From contig NZ_VSSS01000068.1 of NCBI RefSeq assembly GCF_008123425.1, positions 22,092 through 86,091 on the forward strand: a stretch of 64,000 nucleotides of DNA, written 5' to 3'. Shown here in pieces: positions 16,965-25,607 of this stretch; position 1 is the stretch's first letter; each line of letters starts with the position of its first letter. The notes under the pieces are model-generated. The model saw only the letters and a list, made by a program, of their open reading frames with translations, did no database searches and was not told the origin of the DNA. The translations under genes were made by a program, and so were the position numbers. This DNA comes from Bradyrhizobium rifense. GTDB taxonomy: Bacteria > Pseudomonadota > Alphaproteobacteria > Rhizobiales > Xanthobacteraceae.

Positions 16965-17666
16965 TTACCCACCCCTGATCGGCGGCATCGTCACCTGGTC
17001 GCGGCGACAGGCGCGGCGGTCGAGTTCTTCGCAGGCGCGGAATTGCAAGTCCTTGCTGAGGCAGATGCGGACTTCGGAGAGCCGGGTGCGGTTGCAGGTG
17101 ACCGAGACGGCGGCGTTGCTCAGGCCCGGATTGGCCTTGATGAAGGCTTCTTCCACCTCGCCCGGCGCCACCGTCTTGGCCTGTGACAGGTCGAGATATT
17201 CGGCCGGGATCTTGATCGCGGCGCGCGCCTTGCGGATCGTCTCGAAATAGTTGCGGTCGGTCAGCCCGGAGCAGGTGCCGTGCTTGTCCCATTCGTTGAA
17301 GATCAGGCCCGGCGCCGGCATCAAATCGAGCATCGAGGAGACGATGTTGCGGTTCAGCCGCGGCGATGGCCGCTGGCAATATTCAGGGAAGCCGTTCTCG
17401 TATTGCGGCCACAGCCCGTGCACCACGAAGGAATAGGGCCGCCCCTCGCACTGGATGTTTGAGCGCCCGCCGCCACGACCGCGCTCGGCCGCCTCTTCGC
17501 AGAAGGACGGCGACCAGGACAGCGACAGCACATAGAAATCGAATTCGCCGGGCGCGTTCTGCCGTTTGTCCTGCGCCTTCGCGCCGCCGGCCAGCGAGAT
17601 CAGCCCGGCGGCAAGGGTCAGTGAGATCACAAGGCGGGAGAACGAATGCAATCTGGAATGAAACAT
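16965..17666 (-). CDS. Secreted ribonuclease T2 family protein
   Basis: 233 residues. A signal peptide of about 31 residues ends at GGAKA. The two conserved active-site blocks are CAS I FVVHGLWPQ and CAS II NEWDKHGTC, each with its catalytic histidine, and several cysteines suit a disulfide-bonded periplasmic enzyme. It would cleave RNA via 2',3'-cyclic phosphates and may recover nucleotides outside the cytoplasm. The ATG at 17666 (MFHSRLHSF) has GAGGGG seven bases upstream and was preferred over an upstream TTG. Confidence 0.92.
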   Translation of the reverse strand: MFHSRLHSFSRLVISLTLAAGLISLAGGAKAQDKRQNAPGEFDFYVLSLSWSPSFCEEAAERGRGGGRSNIQCEGRPYSFVVHGLWPQYENGFPEYCQRPSPRLNRNIVSSMLDLMPAPGLIFNEWDKHGTCSGLTDRNYFETIRKARAAIKIPAEYLDLSQAKTVAPGEVEEAFIKANPGLSNAAVSVTCNRTRLSEVRICLSKDLQFRACEELDRRACRRDQVTMPPIRGG

Positions 17667-17773
17667 GGCGACGCCCCTCAACTAGACTGTGCAATCAGCC
17701 TAGCAGGCAGCAAGAACATTTCAAGAACAAAATTCGAGCGATCGTCTATTGGCCCGAATCAGGGCCCTTCGAC

Positions 17774-18238
17774 TTACGGCTTGGCGGCGCGGCAGGCCGG
17801 ATTGTAGGCCCAGTTGCGATCGAGCCCGACCACGCACCATTCGACGCCCTGGCCGTAACCGGCAAAGCCGCCGTCCTCGACGATCGAGAAGTGCACCCTG
17901 CGCATCTTGCCGTCATTGAGCATGGCCTCGCCGGTGCAGTAGCGGCGCGGAATGTTGTCGGACGCCCAGGGCCGGAAGGCGGTCTCATGGACGGCCGCGA
18001 AGCCCTCGATCTTCAAAGGCGAATTCCAGAACGAGCTTTCCTTCTCGGAGAACTGGCTCGCGATCGTCGGCAGCGCCTTGTCGCAATCGGCGACATTGCC
18101 GTCATAACGCGGCCCGCTCAGCCAGAAATTCAACTCCAGTGGATTGGCGGCCCTGGCCTCACTGAGCGACAGCGCTCCGAACATGAGGCCGAGAACGGCG
18201 GCAAAACGAAGCGATTTCAGGGAGGTCGAGGCGCGCAT
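17774..18238 (-). CDS. Exported protein of unknown function
   Basis: 154 residues from the ATG at 18238 (MRASTSLKSLRFAAVLG), with a signal peptide ending near SEARA. The mature part begins NPLELNFWLSGPRYDG and has conserved-looking cysteines (ADCDKALP, RRYCTGEAML, VEWCVVG, NPACRAAK), suggesting a disulfide-stabilised periplasmic protein. An alternative ATG at 18256 would add six residues. No function is recognised. It is followed by the RNase T2 gene on the same strand about 100 bp away. Confidence 0.65.
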   Translation of the reverse strand: MRASTSLKSLRFAAVLGLMFGALSLSEARAANPLELNFWLSGPRYDGNVADCDKALPTIASQFSEKESSFWNSPLKIEGFAAVHETAFRPWASDNIPRRYCTGEAMLNDGKMRRVHFSIVEDGGFAGYGQGVEWCVVGLDRNWAYNPACRAAKP

Positions 18239-18420
18239 GGGCAATCCAGACAGCATGATCTGCGAAGGTCGGACGGTGCCGCGAAGGGCGGGGGAGGTCA
18301 AGTGCAGCGCGGCAACACTTGGCCAGGACTTGATCACAACGTCGCAGTCTACAGGCCTTCCGTTCTTTCCACCGCAGCGCAGGCACCGTAAACTACCCTC
18401 CATCAATCGGAGTGACGGGA

Positions 18421-18726
18421 ATGCGAATCATTGCGGCCGCGGGCCTTCTTGCCAGCCTGGCTATCTCGGGGATCATGGCGAGCCAGTCGGCGCGCGCCGA
18501 CATCTTTCCGGTTCCGCCCTTCAAGGGCAACGACACCGGCGGCATCATCGCCTATTCCATGGCGACCCAGACCGATGCGCGCCAGGTCGCGGTCGATCAC
18601 TGCGCGCGCTACGGCAAGGTGGCGAAATTCCTCGCGATGCAGGCCTATGAGGGCGGCTACATCTCGTTCTCGTGCCGCTGGGTGCCCTATGGCGCGGCCG
18701 ACCGGCCGATCCGCACGCTCTACTGA
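18421..18726 (+). CDS. Small exported protein of unknown function
   Basis: 101 residues with a signal peptide (MRIIAAAGLLASLAISGIMA, ending near SARA). The mature region DIFPVPPFKGNDTGGIIAYS has two cysteines (DHCARYGK, FSCRWVPYG). GGAG at 18409-18412 supports the ATG at 18421. It is divergent from the preceding exported-protein gene. No known domain is recognised. Confidence 0.65.
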   Translation: MRIIAAAGLLASLAISGIMASQSARADIFPVPPFKGNDTGGIIAYSMATQTDARQVAVDHCARYGKVAKFLAMQAYEGGYISFSCRWVPYGAADRPIRTLY

Positions 18727-18792
18727 GGCGTTTTCGGAACGCCGCGGTCACGCCAAAGAAAAGCTACGCCATCTCAGCCGGGAGTCTTTCGC

Positions 18793-19323
18793 ATGACGCG
18801 CAAGCTTGCTTTGCTCGGATCAGCCGTTTGCCTCGTGTTGTCGGCAGGAAGCGTCTTCGCCGACGACCTGCCGGTGCGCAAGGCCGGTCTCTGGGAATTG
18901 AAGATGGTCAGGACCGGCTCCGCGATGCCGGAAATGACCATGCAGCACTGCACCGACGAGGCCGTCGACAAGGAGATGAACAACAACATCTCGCCGATGG
19001 CCAAGCAGGTCTGCTCCAAGCAGGACATCAAGAAGACCGCGACCGGCTATGTCAGTGATTCCGAGTGCAGCGTCGCCGGCATGTCCACGACCTCGCATGC
19101 CGAGATCACCGGCGATTTCAATTCGGCCTACACGGTGAAGACCTCGTCGCATGCGCAAGGTGGCGCGGTCGGTGCCGCGGGGCGCGACTCCACCATGACG
19201 CTCGAAGCGAAATGGCTCGGCGCATGCAAGCCCGACCAGAAGCCCGGCGACATCGTGATGCCGGGCGGCTTCAAGATGAACGTGCGCGACGTTGACAAGC
19301 TGAAGGCGCTGCTGCCGAAGTAA
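18793..19323 (+). CDS. DUF3617 family exported protein
   Basis: 176 residues. The signal peptide (MTRKLALLGSAVCLVLSAGS) ends near VFA, then comes the DUF3617 hallmark AGLWELKMVRTG, a cysteine pair (QHCTDEAV, QVCSKQDI) and a late SECSVAG/LGACKPDQKPGDIVMPGG segment. The family is periplasmic and of unknown function. A GGGAG ribosome site precedes the ATG. It is probably transcribed with the small exported gene 66 bp upstream. Confidence 0.8.
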   Translation: MTRKLALLGSAVCLVLSAGSVFADDLPVRKAGLWELKMVRTGSAMPEMTMQHCTDEAVDKEMNNNISPMAKQVCSKQDIKKTATGYVSDSECSVAGMSTTSHAEITGDFNSAYTVKTSSHAQGGAVGAAGRDSTMTLEAKWLGACKPDQKPGDIVMPGGFKMNVRDVDKLKALLPK

Positions 19324-19349
19324 GCGGGGGCGGCGCCGCGAAATCGGTG

Positions 19350-19486
19350 CGCTCCCTCGCCCCGTTCTTACGGGGAGATGGTTGGGGTGAGGGGCTTCTC
19401 TCCACGCTTGAGATCGTCGAGGGACCTGTACCCCCTCACCCGGATCGCAAGAGCGATCCGACCTCCCCCCGCAAGCGGGGCGAGGT
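19350..19486. repeat. Family A intergenic palindromic element
   Basis: A composite of palindromes with the recurring core CTCGCCCCG...CGGGGAGA, then GGGGTGAGGGG, later CCCCCTCACCCGGATCGC and finally CCCCGCAAGCGGGGCGAGG. The same core words recur at 23605, 30219, 42020, 59839 and 61961 in this window. It fills the spacer between the DUF3617 and histidine kinase genes, which are convergent, so it may also act as a transcription stop. Confidence 0.7.
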
Positions 19487-19495
19487 AAGAAAGAG

Positions 19496-20881
19496 CTACA
19501 CCGGAATCCGCACACTCGCCCTTAATCCGCCCATCGGGCTGTCGCCGAGCGTGATGTCGCCGCCGTGCGAGCGGGCGATGTCGCGGGCGATCGCAAGCCC
19601 CAGGCCCGTGCCGCCTTCGTCCTGGTTGCGGGCGTTGTCCAGCCGCAGGAACGGCTTGAACACCTCCTCGCGCAAATGCACGGGAATGCCGGGGCCGTCG
19701 TCGTCGACCGTGACGGTGAGATAGCGGTGATCGCGCTGGCCGGAGATCGCGATGGCCTTGCCGTAGCGCGCGGCATTGGTGACGAGGTTGGCGAGGCAGC
19801 GCTTGAACGAGGCCGGCTTTACCGTGACCACGGGCAGGCCGCTGAATGTCACGGTCGCGGTGTGGCCGTGGCGTTCGGCGTCGCTGCGCAGCTCCTCGAG
19901 CGCCTGCGCCATGTCGGTCGGCTGCGACTGCTCGCCGGAATCGCCGCGGGCGAACGCAAGGTAGTCCTCCAGCATCATCGACATCTCGTCGACGTCCTTG
20001 CGCATGCCCTCGAGCTCGGGACTGTCGCCGATCAGCTCCAGCTCGAGCTTGAAGCGGGTCAGGATGGTGCGCAGATCGTGGCTGACGCCGGCGAGCATCG
20101 CGGTGCGCTGCTCCATCGCGCGTTCGATGCGCGACTTCATCTCGAGGAAGGCGCCCGCCGCGCGCCGCACCTCGCGCGCGCCGCGGGGCCTGAAGTTCGG
20201 CGCCTCGCGGCCCTTGCCGAAACTTTCCGCGGCGTCCGCAAGCCGCAGGATCGGCTTGATCTGGTTGCGCAGGAACAGCACCGACACGATCAGCAGGATC
20301 GAGGATGTGCCGACCATCCAGAACAGGAAGATTTCCGAGTTCGAGGCGTAGGCGGCGCTGCGCTGCGCGAACACGCGCATCACGGCATCGTCGAGCTGGA
20401 TGCGGATCTCGACGAGGTTGGAGCGGCCGACCGTGTCGATCCAGAACGAGCGTCCGATCTGGCGGCCGAGCTGCACCGACAGCGTCTGGTCGAGCAGCGA
20501 GAAAAACGGTTTTGGTCCCGGCGGCGGCATGTCGCCGACGGGAAGAAAATCGACCACCAGCTGCATGCGCTCGGCGATGCGGCGCAGCTGCGCGCGGTCC
20601 TTGTCCTGCGGATAGCCTTTGTAGACGTCAATGAGGCTGGCGACGTCCTGCACCACGGCCTGCGACAGGCGCCGCGTCACCGTATTCCAGTGGCGCTCCA
20701 TGAACACGAAGGCGACCACGGTCTGCAGGATCACCATCGGCACGATCATGATCAGCAGCGCGCGCGCATAGAGGCCGGTCGGCATCCAGCCCTTGAACGC
20801 GTTGCCCATCCAGCCATTGGCGGCAGAGACGCGCCCGGCGGCGCTTCGTAGCAGCGTCAGGCTGGTATCGATCGTGCTCAT
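19496..20881 (-). CDS. EnvZ-type membrane sensor histidine kinase
   Basis: 461 residues. Transmembrane helices at about 40-61 and 185-204 flank a periplasmic sensor region; then come HAMP (about 205-255), the dimerisation/phospho-acceptor helix with His268 in GVSHDLRTILTR, and a HATPase_c domain (NLVTNAARYGKA, DDDGPGIP, GGTGLGLAIARDIARSHGG). The overall order and the HDLRT box match EnvZ, but the usual proline after HDLRT is isoleucine. Its partner is the OmpR-type regulator 19 bp upstream in the same operon. The stimulus is unknown. Confidence 0.92.
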   Translation of the reverse strand: MSTIDTSLTLLRSAAGRVSAANGWMGNAFKGWMPTGLYARALLIMIVPMVILQTVVAFVFMERHWNTVTRRLSQAVVQDVASLIDVYKGYPQDKDRAQLRRIAERMQLVVDFLPVGDMPPPGPKPFFSLLDQTLSVQLGRQIGRSFWIDTVGRSNLVEIRIQLDDAVMRVFAQRSAAYASNSEIFLFWMVGTSSILLIVSVLFLRNQIKPILRLADAAESFGKGREAPNFRPRGAREVRRAAGAFLEMKSRIERAMEQRTAMLAGVSHDLRTILTRFKLELELIGDSPELEGMRKDVDEMSMMLEDYLAFARGDSGEQSQPTDMAQALEELRSDAERHGHTATVTFSGLPVVTVKPASFKRCLANLVTNAARYGKAIAISGQRDHRYLTVTVDDDGPGIPVHLREEVFKPFLRLDNARNQDEGGTGLGLAIARDIARSHGGDITLGDSPMGGLRASVRIPV

Positions 20882-20900
20882 CGGTCGCGCTTCACTTGAT

Positions 20901-21632
20901 TTATGGCGAGGCTACCAGCCGGTAGCCGATTCCGCGCACCGCCTGCAGAAACAGCGGATTGGCGGGATCGGTCTCGATCTTGCGCCGCAGGCGGTTGATC
21001 TGCACGTCGACCGCGCGCTCGTTGACGCTGCCATTGCCGGTCAGCGCACTGCGCGGAATGGTCTCGCCCGGCGTCTCCGAAAGAATCCGCAGCATCTCGC
21101 GTTCGCGGTCGGTGAGGTGGATGACCTCTTCGCCCTGGCGCAATTCGCCGCGCTCCAGATGGTAGACGTAGGGACCGAAGACAATCTTCTCCACCGCCAC
21201 GGCCTGGACCGGCGGTGCCGCGCGCTTGAGGATGTTGTTGATGCGCAGCGCCAGCTCGCGCGGCTCGAACGGCTTTGCCACGTAATCGTCGGCGCCGATC
21301 TGAAGGCCCTCGATGCGGGCCTCGGCTTCATGGCGCGCCGTCAGCATCACGATCGGCACCGAGGAGGATGTGCGGATGAAGCGGGCAAGATCGAACCCGG
21401 TCTCGCCGGGCATCATGACGTCGAGGATGAGCAAGTCGAAATGCAGGCCCAGAAGCTTTGACCGCGCATCACCCGCGCTCGAAGCGGTGGTGACGCGATA
21501 GCCTTCAGCAGCGAGAAAGCGCGACAAGAGATCGCGGATGCGGCGATCGTCGTCGACCAGCAGCAGATGCGGGGCGTCGTCAGCCGGTTGCACCGGCGGG
21601 CGGGCGAGCGTGGCAGCGAGCGGCACGGTCAC
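20901..21632 (-). CDS. OmpR-family response regulator
   Basis: 243 residues. The receiver domain (about 22-135) has DDD at 27-29, phospho-acceptor Asp71 in LLILDVMMPG, and Lys in YVAKPFEPREL. The C-terminal winged-helix domain ends in AVDVQINRLRRKIE and AVRGIGYRLV, the standard OmpR/PhoB DNA-binding pattern. It starts with GTG at 21632, overlapping the marR stop by four bases (GTGA), so the regulator, the kinase and the MarR protein are made together. Confidence 0.94.
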   Translation of the reverse strand: MTVPLAATLARPPVQPADDAPHLLLVDDDRRIRDLLSRFLAAEGYRVTTASSAGDARSKLLGLHFDLLILDVMMPGETGFDLARFIRTSSSVPIVMLTARHEAEARIEGLQIGADDYVAKPFEPRELALRINNILKRAAPPVQAVAVEKIVFGPYVYHLERGELRQGEEVIHLTDREREMLRILSETPGETIPRSALTGNGSVNERAVDVQINRLRRKIETDPANPLFLQAVRGIGYRLVASP

Positions 21633-22168
21633 TCCTTTGAGTCTTGATTGGTGGCGAAGATCGTCTCCAGCACCTTGTCCGGATCGTCGCGGTCGATCAT
21701 CGCGCGCAGGAAGCGCTTGACGGTCTCGGCATCCTGCGGCGCCAGCTCGGCGAGCGCCTTGGTGATCCGCGTGGTCTGGAGGCCGGCGAGCTTCTGCACC
21801 AGCGCCTCGCCCTTGGGCGTCGCGTAGAGCAGGCGCTGGCGGCGGTCATTGTCGCCGGTCTTCTGCACGATATAGTCCTCGTCCAGGAGCTGTTTGAGCA
21901 CCCGGCCGAGCGACTGCTTTGTAATGCGCAGAACGTCGAGCAGGTCGGCGACCTTCAGGCCCGGATAGCGGTAGACGAAGTGCATGACCCGGTGATGGGC
22001 CCGGCCGAAGCCGAAAGCCTCCAGCTCCTGGTCGGGGTCGCCGACGAAATCACGATAGGCGAAGAACAGCAGCTCGATGATATCCCAGCGCAAATTGCCT
22101 CCAACGCCTGCCGCCGGCCGTGGCTCGGCAGCGTCTTGAGGGGGAGTCGCGAAATTTATGTCAGGCAT
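21629..22168 (-). CDS. MarR-family transcriptional regulator
   Basis: 179 residues from the ATG at 22168 (MPDINFATPP). The winged-helix core includes HHRVMHFVYRYPGLKVADLLDVLRI (read in parts), the recognition helix TKQSLGRVLKQLLDE and the wing GDNDRRQRLLYATPKG. It is the first gene of a three-gene regulator operon with an OmpR-type regulator and an EnvZ-type kinase. A GTG 45 bases further upstream is an alternative start with no better ribosome site. The effector ligand and targets are unknown. Confidence 0.9.
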   Translation of the reverse strand: MPDINFATPPQDAAEPRPAAGVGGNLRWDIIELLFFAYRDFVGDPDQELEAFGFGRAHHRVMHFVYRYPGLKVADLLDVLRITKQSLGRVLKQLLDEDYIVQKTGDNDRRQRLLYATPKGEALVQKLAGLQTTRITKALAELAPQDAETVKRFLRAMIDRDDPDKVLETIFATNQDSKE

Positions 22169-22507
22169 ATTGACGTATCTTGGGTTCAATGTTACAAAAC
22201 GATCAGCCGGCACGAAATTTTAGATCGTTTCGCGTCGGGTGGCATTTCTGAGAGCGGCCCGAGTGAGCCGGACAGGCGGCGACGGCCGACGCAGATCTAC
22301 CGTGCGATTGTCGAGCGGCATTTCGGCAAAACATACTGGACTTCCGCCTTCCGCAAAAGCATGTCCTCGACGGACATGCTGGCCACGGAAACCGGCCGTA
22401 ACAAGGCTGGCGGTGGTTCGGCCAGAAACCACATCAAGCCAGCTGGGTCCGAAAACGGGCAGGCGGGCGCCAGAACAGCGCCGCTACCGGCAGCGGGAGG
22501 CAAGGAC
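22169..22507. other. Divergent marR / ilvE spacer, no gene recognised
   Basis: 339 bp between two divergent genes. The plus strand stays open in the ilvE frame through this region, but no ribosome site, conserved peptide or leader rich in branched-chain residues is visible. The AT-richer part next to marR (about 22160-22230) probably holds the divergent promoters. I see no clear terminator or attenuator. Confidence 0.4.
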
Positions 22508-23590
22508 ATGAGCATGAAATTCGACATCCAGCCCGCATCCAATCCGACTCCTGAGAAGGACCGGGTCGCCAAGCTGGTGGACCCCGGCTTCGGACGCGTC
22601 TTCACCGACCACATGGCGGTGGTCCGCTACAACCAGGCCAAGGGCGGCTGGTACGAGGCACGCATCGAGGCGCGCGCCAATTTCCAGATCGATCCGGCCG
22701 GCGCCGTCCTGCACTACGCCCAGGAAATCTTTGAGGGCCTGAAGGCCTACAAGCGCGACGACGGCGGCGTGAACCTGTTCCGCCCCGACGCCAATGCGCG
22801 GCGCTTCAAGGACTCCGCGGATCGCATGGCGATGGCGCAGATCCCCGAGGACGTCTTCATCGAGGCGGTCGAGCAGGTCGTGCGCATCGATCGGGCCTGG
22901 ATGCCGGGCGGCGAGGGCAGCCTCTATCTGCGACCCTTCATGATCGCGAGCGAGACCTTCCTCGGTGTCAAGCCGTCGTCGGAATACATCTTTGCGGTGA
23001 TCGCTTCGCCGGTTGGCTCCTACTTCAAGGGCGGACCTGCCCCGGTGTCGATCTGGGTTTCCGAGAATTACACGCGCGCGGCGATCGGCGGCACCGGCGC
23101 CGTCAAATGTGGTGGCAATTACGCCGCGAGCCTGCGCGCGCAGGCCGAAGCGATCCAGCACGGTTGCGACCAGGTCGTGTTCCTCGACGCGGTCGAGCGC
23201 CGCTACGTCGAGGAGCTCGGCGGCATGAACGTGTTCTTCGTGTTCGACGACGGCTCGCTGTCGACGCCGCCGCTCGGCACCATCCTGCCCGGCATCACCC
23301 GCGACTCCATCATTGCGCTCGCCCGCGATGCCGGAAAGACCGTGCGCGAGGAGCCGTACTCGCTCGACCAGTGGCGCAAGGATGCGGCCAGCGGCAGGCT
23401 GAAGGAGGCCTTCGCCTGCGGCACCGCCGCCGTGATCTCGCCGATCGGCAAGGTGCGTTCGGTCAGCGGCGATTTCGAGATCAGCGGCGGCGCTGCCGGC
23501 CCCGTCGCCATGGTCCTGCGCAAGCAGCTCGTCGACATCCAGTACGGCCGCACCAACGATCCGCACAGCTGGATCCGCAAGGTGTTTTGA
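22508..23590 (+). CDS. ilvE: Branched-chain amino acid aminotransferase
   Basis: 360 residues, PLP fold type IV. It interconverts leucine, isoleucine and valine with their 2-oxo acids. The PLP lysine is Lys200 in GAVKCGGNYAASL. Other marks are EIFEGLKAYKRDDG, LYLRPFMIA, VEELGGMNVFFVF and FACGTAAVISPIG, the pattern of the longer BCAT group. The ATG at 22508 has GGGAGG seven bases upstream and matches the family start (MSMKFDIQ). A hairpin from repeat family A follows before hisS. Confidence 0.94.
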   Translation: MSMKFDIQPASNPTPEKDRVAKLVDPGFGRVFTDHMAVVRYNQAKGGWYEARIEARANFQIDPAGAVLHYAQEIFEGLKAYKRDDGGVNLFRPDANARRFKDSADRMAMAQIPEDVFIEAVEQVVRIDRAWMPGGEGSLYLRPFMIASETFLGVKPSSEYIFAVIASPVGSYFKGGPAPVSIWVSENYTRAAIGGTGAVKCGGNYAASLRAQAEAIQHGCDQVVFLDAVERRYVEELGGMNVFFVFDDGSLSTPPLGTILPGITRDSIIALARDAGKTVREEPYSLDQWRKDAASGRLKEAFACGTAAVISPIGKVRSVSGDFEISGGAAGPVAMVLRKQLVDIQYGRTNDPHSWIRKVF

Positions 23591-23604
23591 GGCTCGATCT
23601 CTTC

Positions 23605-23631
23605 CCTTCTCCCCGCCTGCGGGGAGAGGGG
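23605..23631. repeat. Short copy of family A palindrome (ilvE-hisS spacer)
   Basis: CTCCCCGC and GCGGGGAG flank a 2-base loop. This is the same core palindrome as the longer family A elements elsewhere in the window. It could fold as a hairpin in RNA after ilvE, but it has no T tract. Confidence 0.6.
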
Positions 23632-23677
23632 CTGAGACTGCGGTTGCCGCATCGCGCGTCGGCTGGTAAACGCCCGC

Positions 23678-25198
23678 ATGGCCGAAAAACCCAAAAAACC
23701 CCAGAAACTGAAGGCGCGCCTGCCGCGCGGGCTCGAGGATCGCGATCCCGCCGCGATCCGGGCGACGCGCGAGATGGTCGAGAAGATCCGCGCCATCTAC
23801 GAGCTCTACGGGTTCGAGCCGGTGGAGACGCCGGCGATGGAATACACCGATGCGCTCGGCAAATTCCTGCCCGACCAGGACCGCCCCAACGAGGGCGTGT
23901 TCTCGTTCCAGGACGACGACGAGCAGTGGATCTCGCTGCGCTACGATCTGACTGCGCCGCTGGCGCGCTATGTCGGCGAGCGCTACGGCACCGACGGCCT
24001 GGTCCTGCCCTATCGCAGCTACCGCGTCGGCTACGTCTTCCGCAACGAGAAGCCCGGCCCCGGCCGCTTCCGCCAGTTCATGCAGTTCGATGCCGATACG
24101 GTCGGCTCGGCCACGCCGGCAGCGGATGCCGAGATCTGCATGATGGCAGCCGACACGATGGAAGCGCTTGGCGTCGCGCGCGGCCAGTACGTGGTGAAGG
24201 TGAACAACCGCAAGGTGCTCGACGGCGTTCTGGAAGCCATCGGGCTTGCGGGTGAGGAGAACGCGGGCCGCAGGCTGACCGTGCTGCGCGCCATCGACAA
24301 GCTCGACAAGTTTTCCGCCGACGAAGTGCGCAAATTGCTTGGCGCCGGACGATGGGATGGCGGCGAAGAAGGCAAGGGCGACTTCACGAAAGGCGCCAAT
24401 CTGAGTGCGGCGGAGGCTGACGCCGTTCTCGCCATCACCAAGCCGCGCGATGATTGGAAAGAGGCCATTGCCGCGGCAGAAACCTACCTCGCCAAGAGCG
24501 AAATTGGTCAAGCCGGCGTGAGTGAGCTGGAAGAGATTGCCAAGCTGGTCACCGCGTCGGGTTACGGCGTCGACCGCATCAAGATCGATCCGTCCGTCGT
24601 GCGCGGCCTCGAATATTACACCGGCCCCGTCTACGAGGTCGAACTGCTGCTCGACACCAAGGACGAGAAGGGCCGCCCGGTGCGCTTCGGCTCCGTCGGC
24701 GGCGGCGGACGTTACGACGGCCTGGTCTCTCGCTTCCGCGGCGAGCCGGTGCCGGCGACCGGTTTCTCGATCGGCGTGTCGCGGCTGCAAGCTGCGTTGA
24801 CCTTGCTCGGCAAGCTCGACACGCGCCCCGAGGTCGGCCCCGTCGTGGTCACGGTGTTCGACCGCGACCGCGTCGCCGACTATCAGAAGATGGTGGCGAG
24901 CTTGCGCACCGCCGGAATCCGCGCCGAGCTCTATCTCGGCAATCCCAAGAACATGGGCAACCAGCTCAAATATGCCGACCGCCGCAACTCACCCTGCGTG
25001 ATCATCCAGGGTTCGGATGAAAAGGCGCGCGGCGAGCTGCAGATCAAGGACCTGGTCGAAGGCGCCAAGGCGGCTGCCGCGATCGCCTCCAACCAGGAAT
25101 GGCGCGAGACGCGCCCCGCGCAGTTCTCGTGCAGCGAGGCCGACCTCGTCACGAAAGTGCGCGAGGTCCTGGCGCGCCATGACGTAAAGTGGGGATAG
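23678..25198 (+). CDS. hisS: Histidyl-tRNA synthetase (alphaproteobacterial/eukaryal-like type)
   Basis: 506 residues, class II synthetase charging tRNA-His. Motif 2 is VFRNEKPGPGRFRQFMQFDAD (about 119-139). The histidine A box is VVRGLEYYTGPVYEV (about 306-320), the GGGGRYDGL motif lies near 341, motif 3 is GFSIGVSRL, and an anticodon-binding domain follows. The length and a large middle insertion set it apart from the roughly 420-residue E. coli type and resemble the variant known from many alphaproteobacteria, whose tRNA-His lacks the usual G-1:C73 identity. It is plausibly co-transcribed with ilvE, 87 bp upstream. Confidence 0.94.
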   Translation: MAEKPKKPQKLKARLPRGLEDRDPAAIRATREMVEKIRAIYELYGFEPVETPAMEYTDALGKFLPDQDRPNEGVFSFQDDDEQWISLRYDLTAPLARYVGERYGTDGLVLPYRSYRVGYVFRNEKPGPGRFRQFMQFDADTVGSATPAADAEICMMAADTMEALGVARGQYVVKVNNRKVLDGVLEAIGLAGEENAGRRLTVLRAIDKLDKFSADEVRKLLGAGRWDGGEEGKGDFTKGANLSAAEADAVLAITKPRDDWKEAIAAAETYLAKSEIGQAGVSELEEIAKLVTASGYGVDRIKIDPSVVRGLEYYTGPVYEVELLLDTKDEKGRPVRFGSVGGGGRYDGLVSRFRGEPVPATGFSIGVSRLQAALTLLGKLDTRPEVGPVVVTVFDRDRVADYQKMVASLRTAGIRAELYLGNPKNMGNQLKYADRRNSPCVIIQGSDEKARGELQIKDLVEGAKAAAAIASNQEWRETRPAQFSCSEADLVTKVREVLARHDVKWG

Positions 25199-25215
25199 CC
25201 ATTCCAGCAGGCCGT

Positions 25216-25246
25216 CCTGCCCGGGCTTGTCCCGGGCATCCACGTC
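25216..25246. repeat. Palindromic repeat after hisS (family B type)
   Basis: CCTGCCCGGGCTTGTCCCGG followed by GCATCCACGTC. CCCGGG...CCCGGG forms a hairpin. This wording is a common intergenic motif in Bradyrhizobium-type genomes. It starts 17 bases after the hisS stop and could act as a transcript end. Confidence 0.6.
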
Positions 25247-25316
25247 CTGTTTGATGCGCACCTTCATGAACGATCGGGGTGTGCCCGGTCATCGCGACAG
25301 CAGTAGGGAGACGACA

Positions 25317-25520
25317 ATGCCTGAGATCACCGTCAGCATGGCCGAAGGCCGCACCGACGAGCAGAAGGCCGGCATGATGCGCGACATCACGCAGGCACTG
25401 GTGAAGAATCTCGGCGTCGACGCCGATGCCGTCGTCATCCAGATCAACGAAGCGCCCCTCCGCCACAAGATGAAGGGCGGCAAGACTTTTGTGGAGCGTG
25501 CGGCGGCTGCGAAGAAGTAG
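25317..25520 (+). CDS. 4-oxalocrotonate tautomerase-family enzyme
   Basis: 67 residues. After removal of Met the catalytic base would be Pro1 (MPEITVSMAEGRTDEQK), the hallmark of the tautomerase superfamily. The downstream VVIQINEAP and HKMKGGKTFVER segments match short hexameric 4-OT proteins. AGGGAG six bases before the ATG at 25317 defines the start. The substrate is unknown; a catabolic role cannot be inferred because no ring-cleavage genes are nearby. Confidence 0.85.
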   Translation: MPEITVSMAEGRTDEQKAGMMRDITQALVKNLGVDADAVVIQINEAPLRHKMKGGKTFVERAAAAKK

Positions 25521-25542
25521 GCAGCGCTGGTTCGGCATTCAC

Positions 25543-25592
25543 CGTCGTCGTCCCGGCCTAGTGCGCAATTGCGCACGGGGGTCCGGGACGAC
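25543..25592. repeat. Family B palindrome in front of the thioesterase gene
   Basis: Outer arms GTCGTCCCGG (25547-25556) and CCGGGACGAC (25583-25592) enclose a perfect 16-base palindrome GTGCGCAATTGCGCAC (25561-25576). It ends only 15 bases before the ATG of the next gene, so a folded leader could reach the ribosome binding region. Confidence 0.75.
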
Positions 25593-25607
25593 ACTGAGCA
25601 AAGCCCC

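Noticed and set aside
21644..23590. ilvE extended upstream to 648 codons
   Set aside because: The in-frame upstream stretch is open by chance in GC-rich DNA and runs antisense through marR. Family members start at the ATG at 22508, which has a GGGAGG site.
22484..24790. A 768-codon minus-strand frame across ilvE and hisS
   Set aside because: It crosses two real plus-strand genes and has no domain. It is a compositional artefact of high GC.
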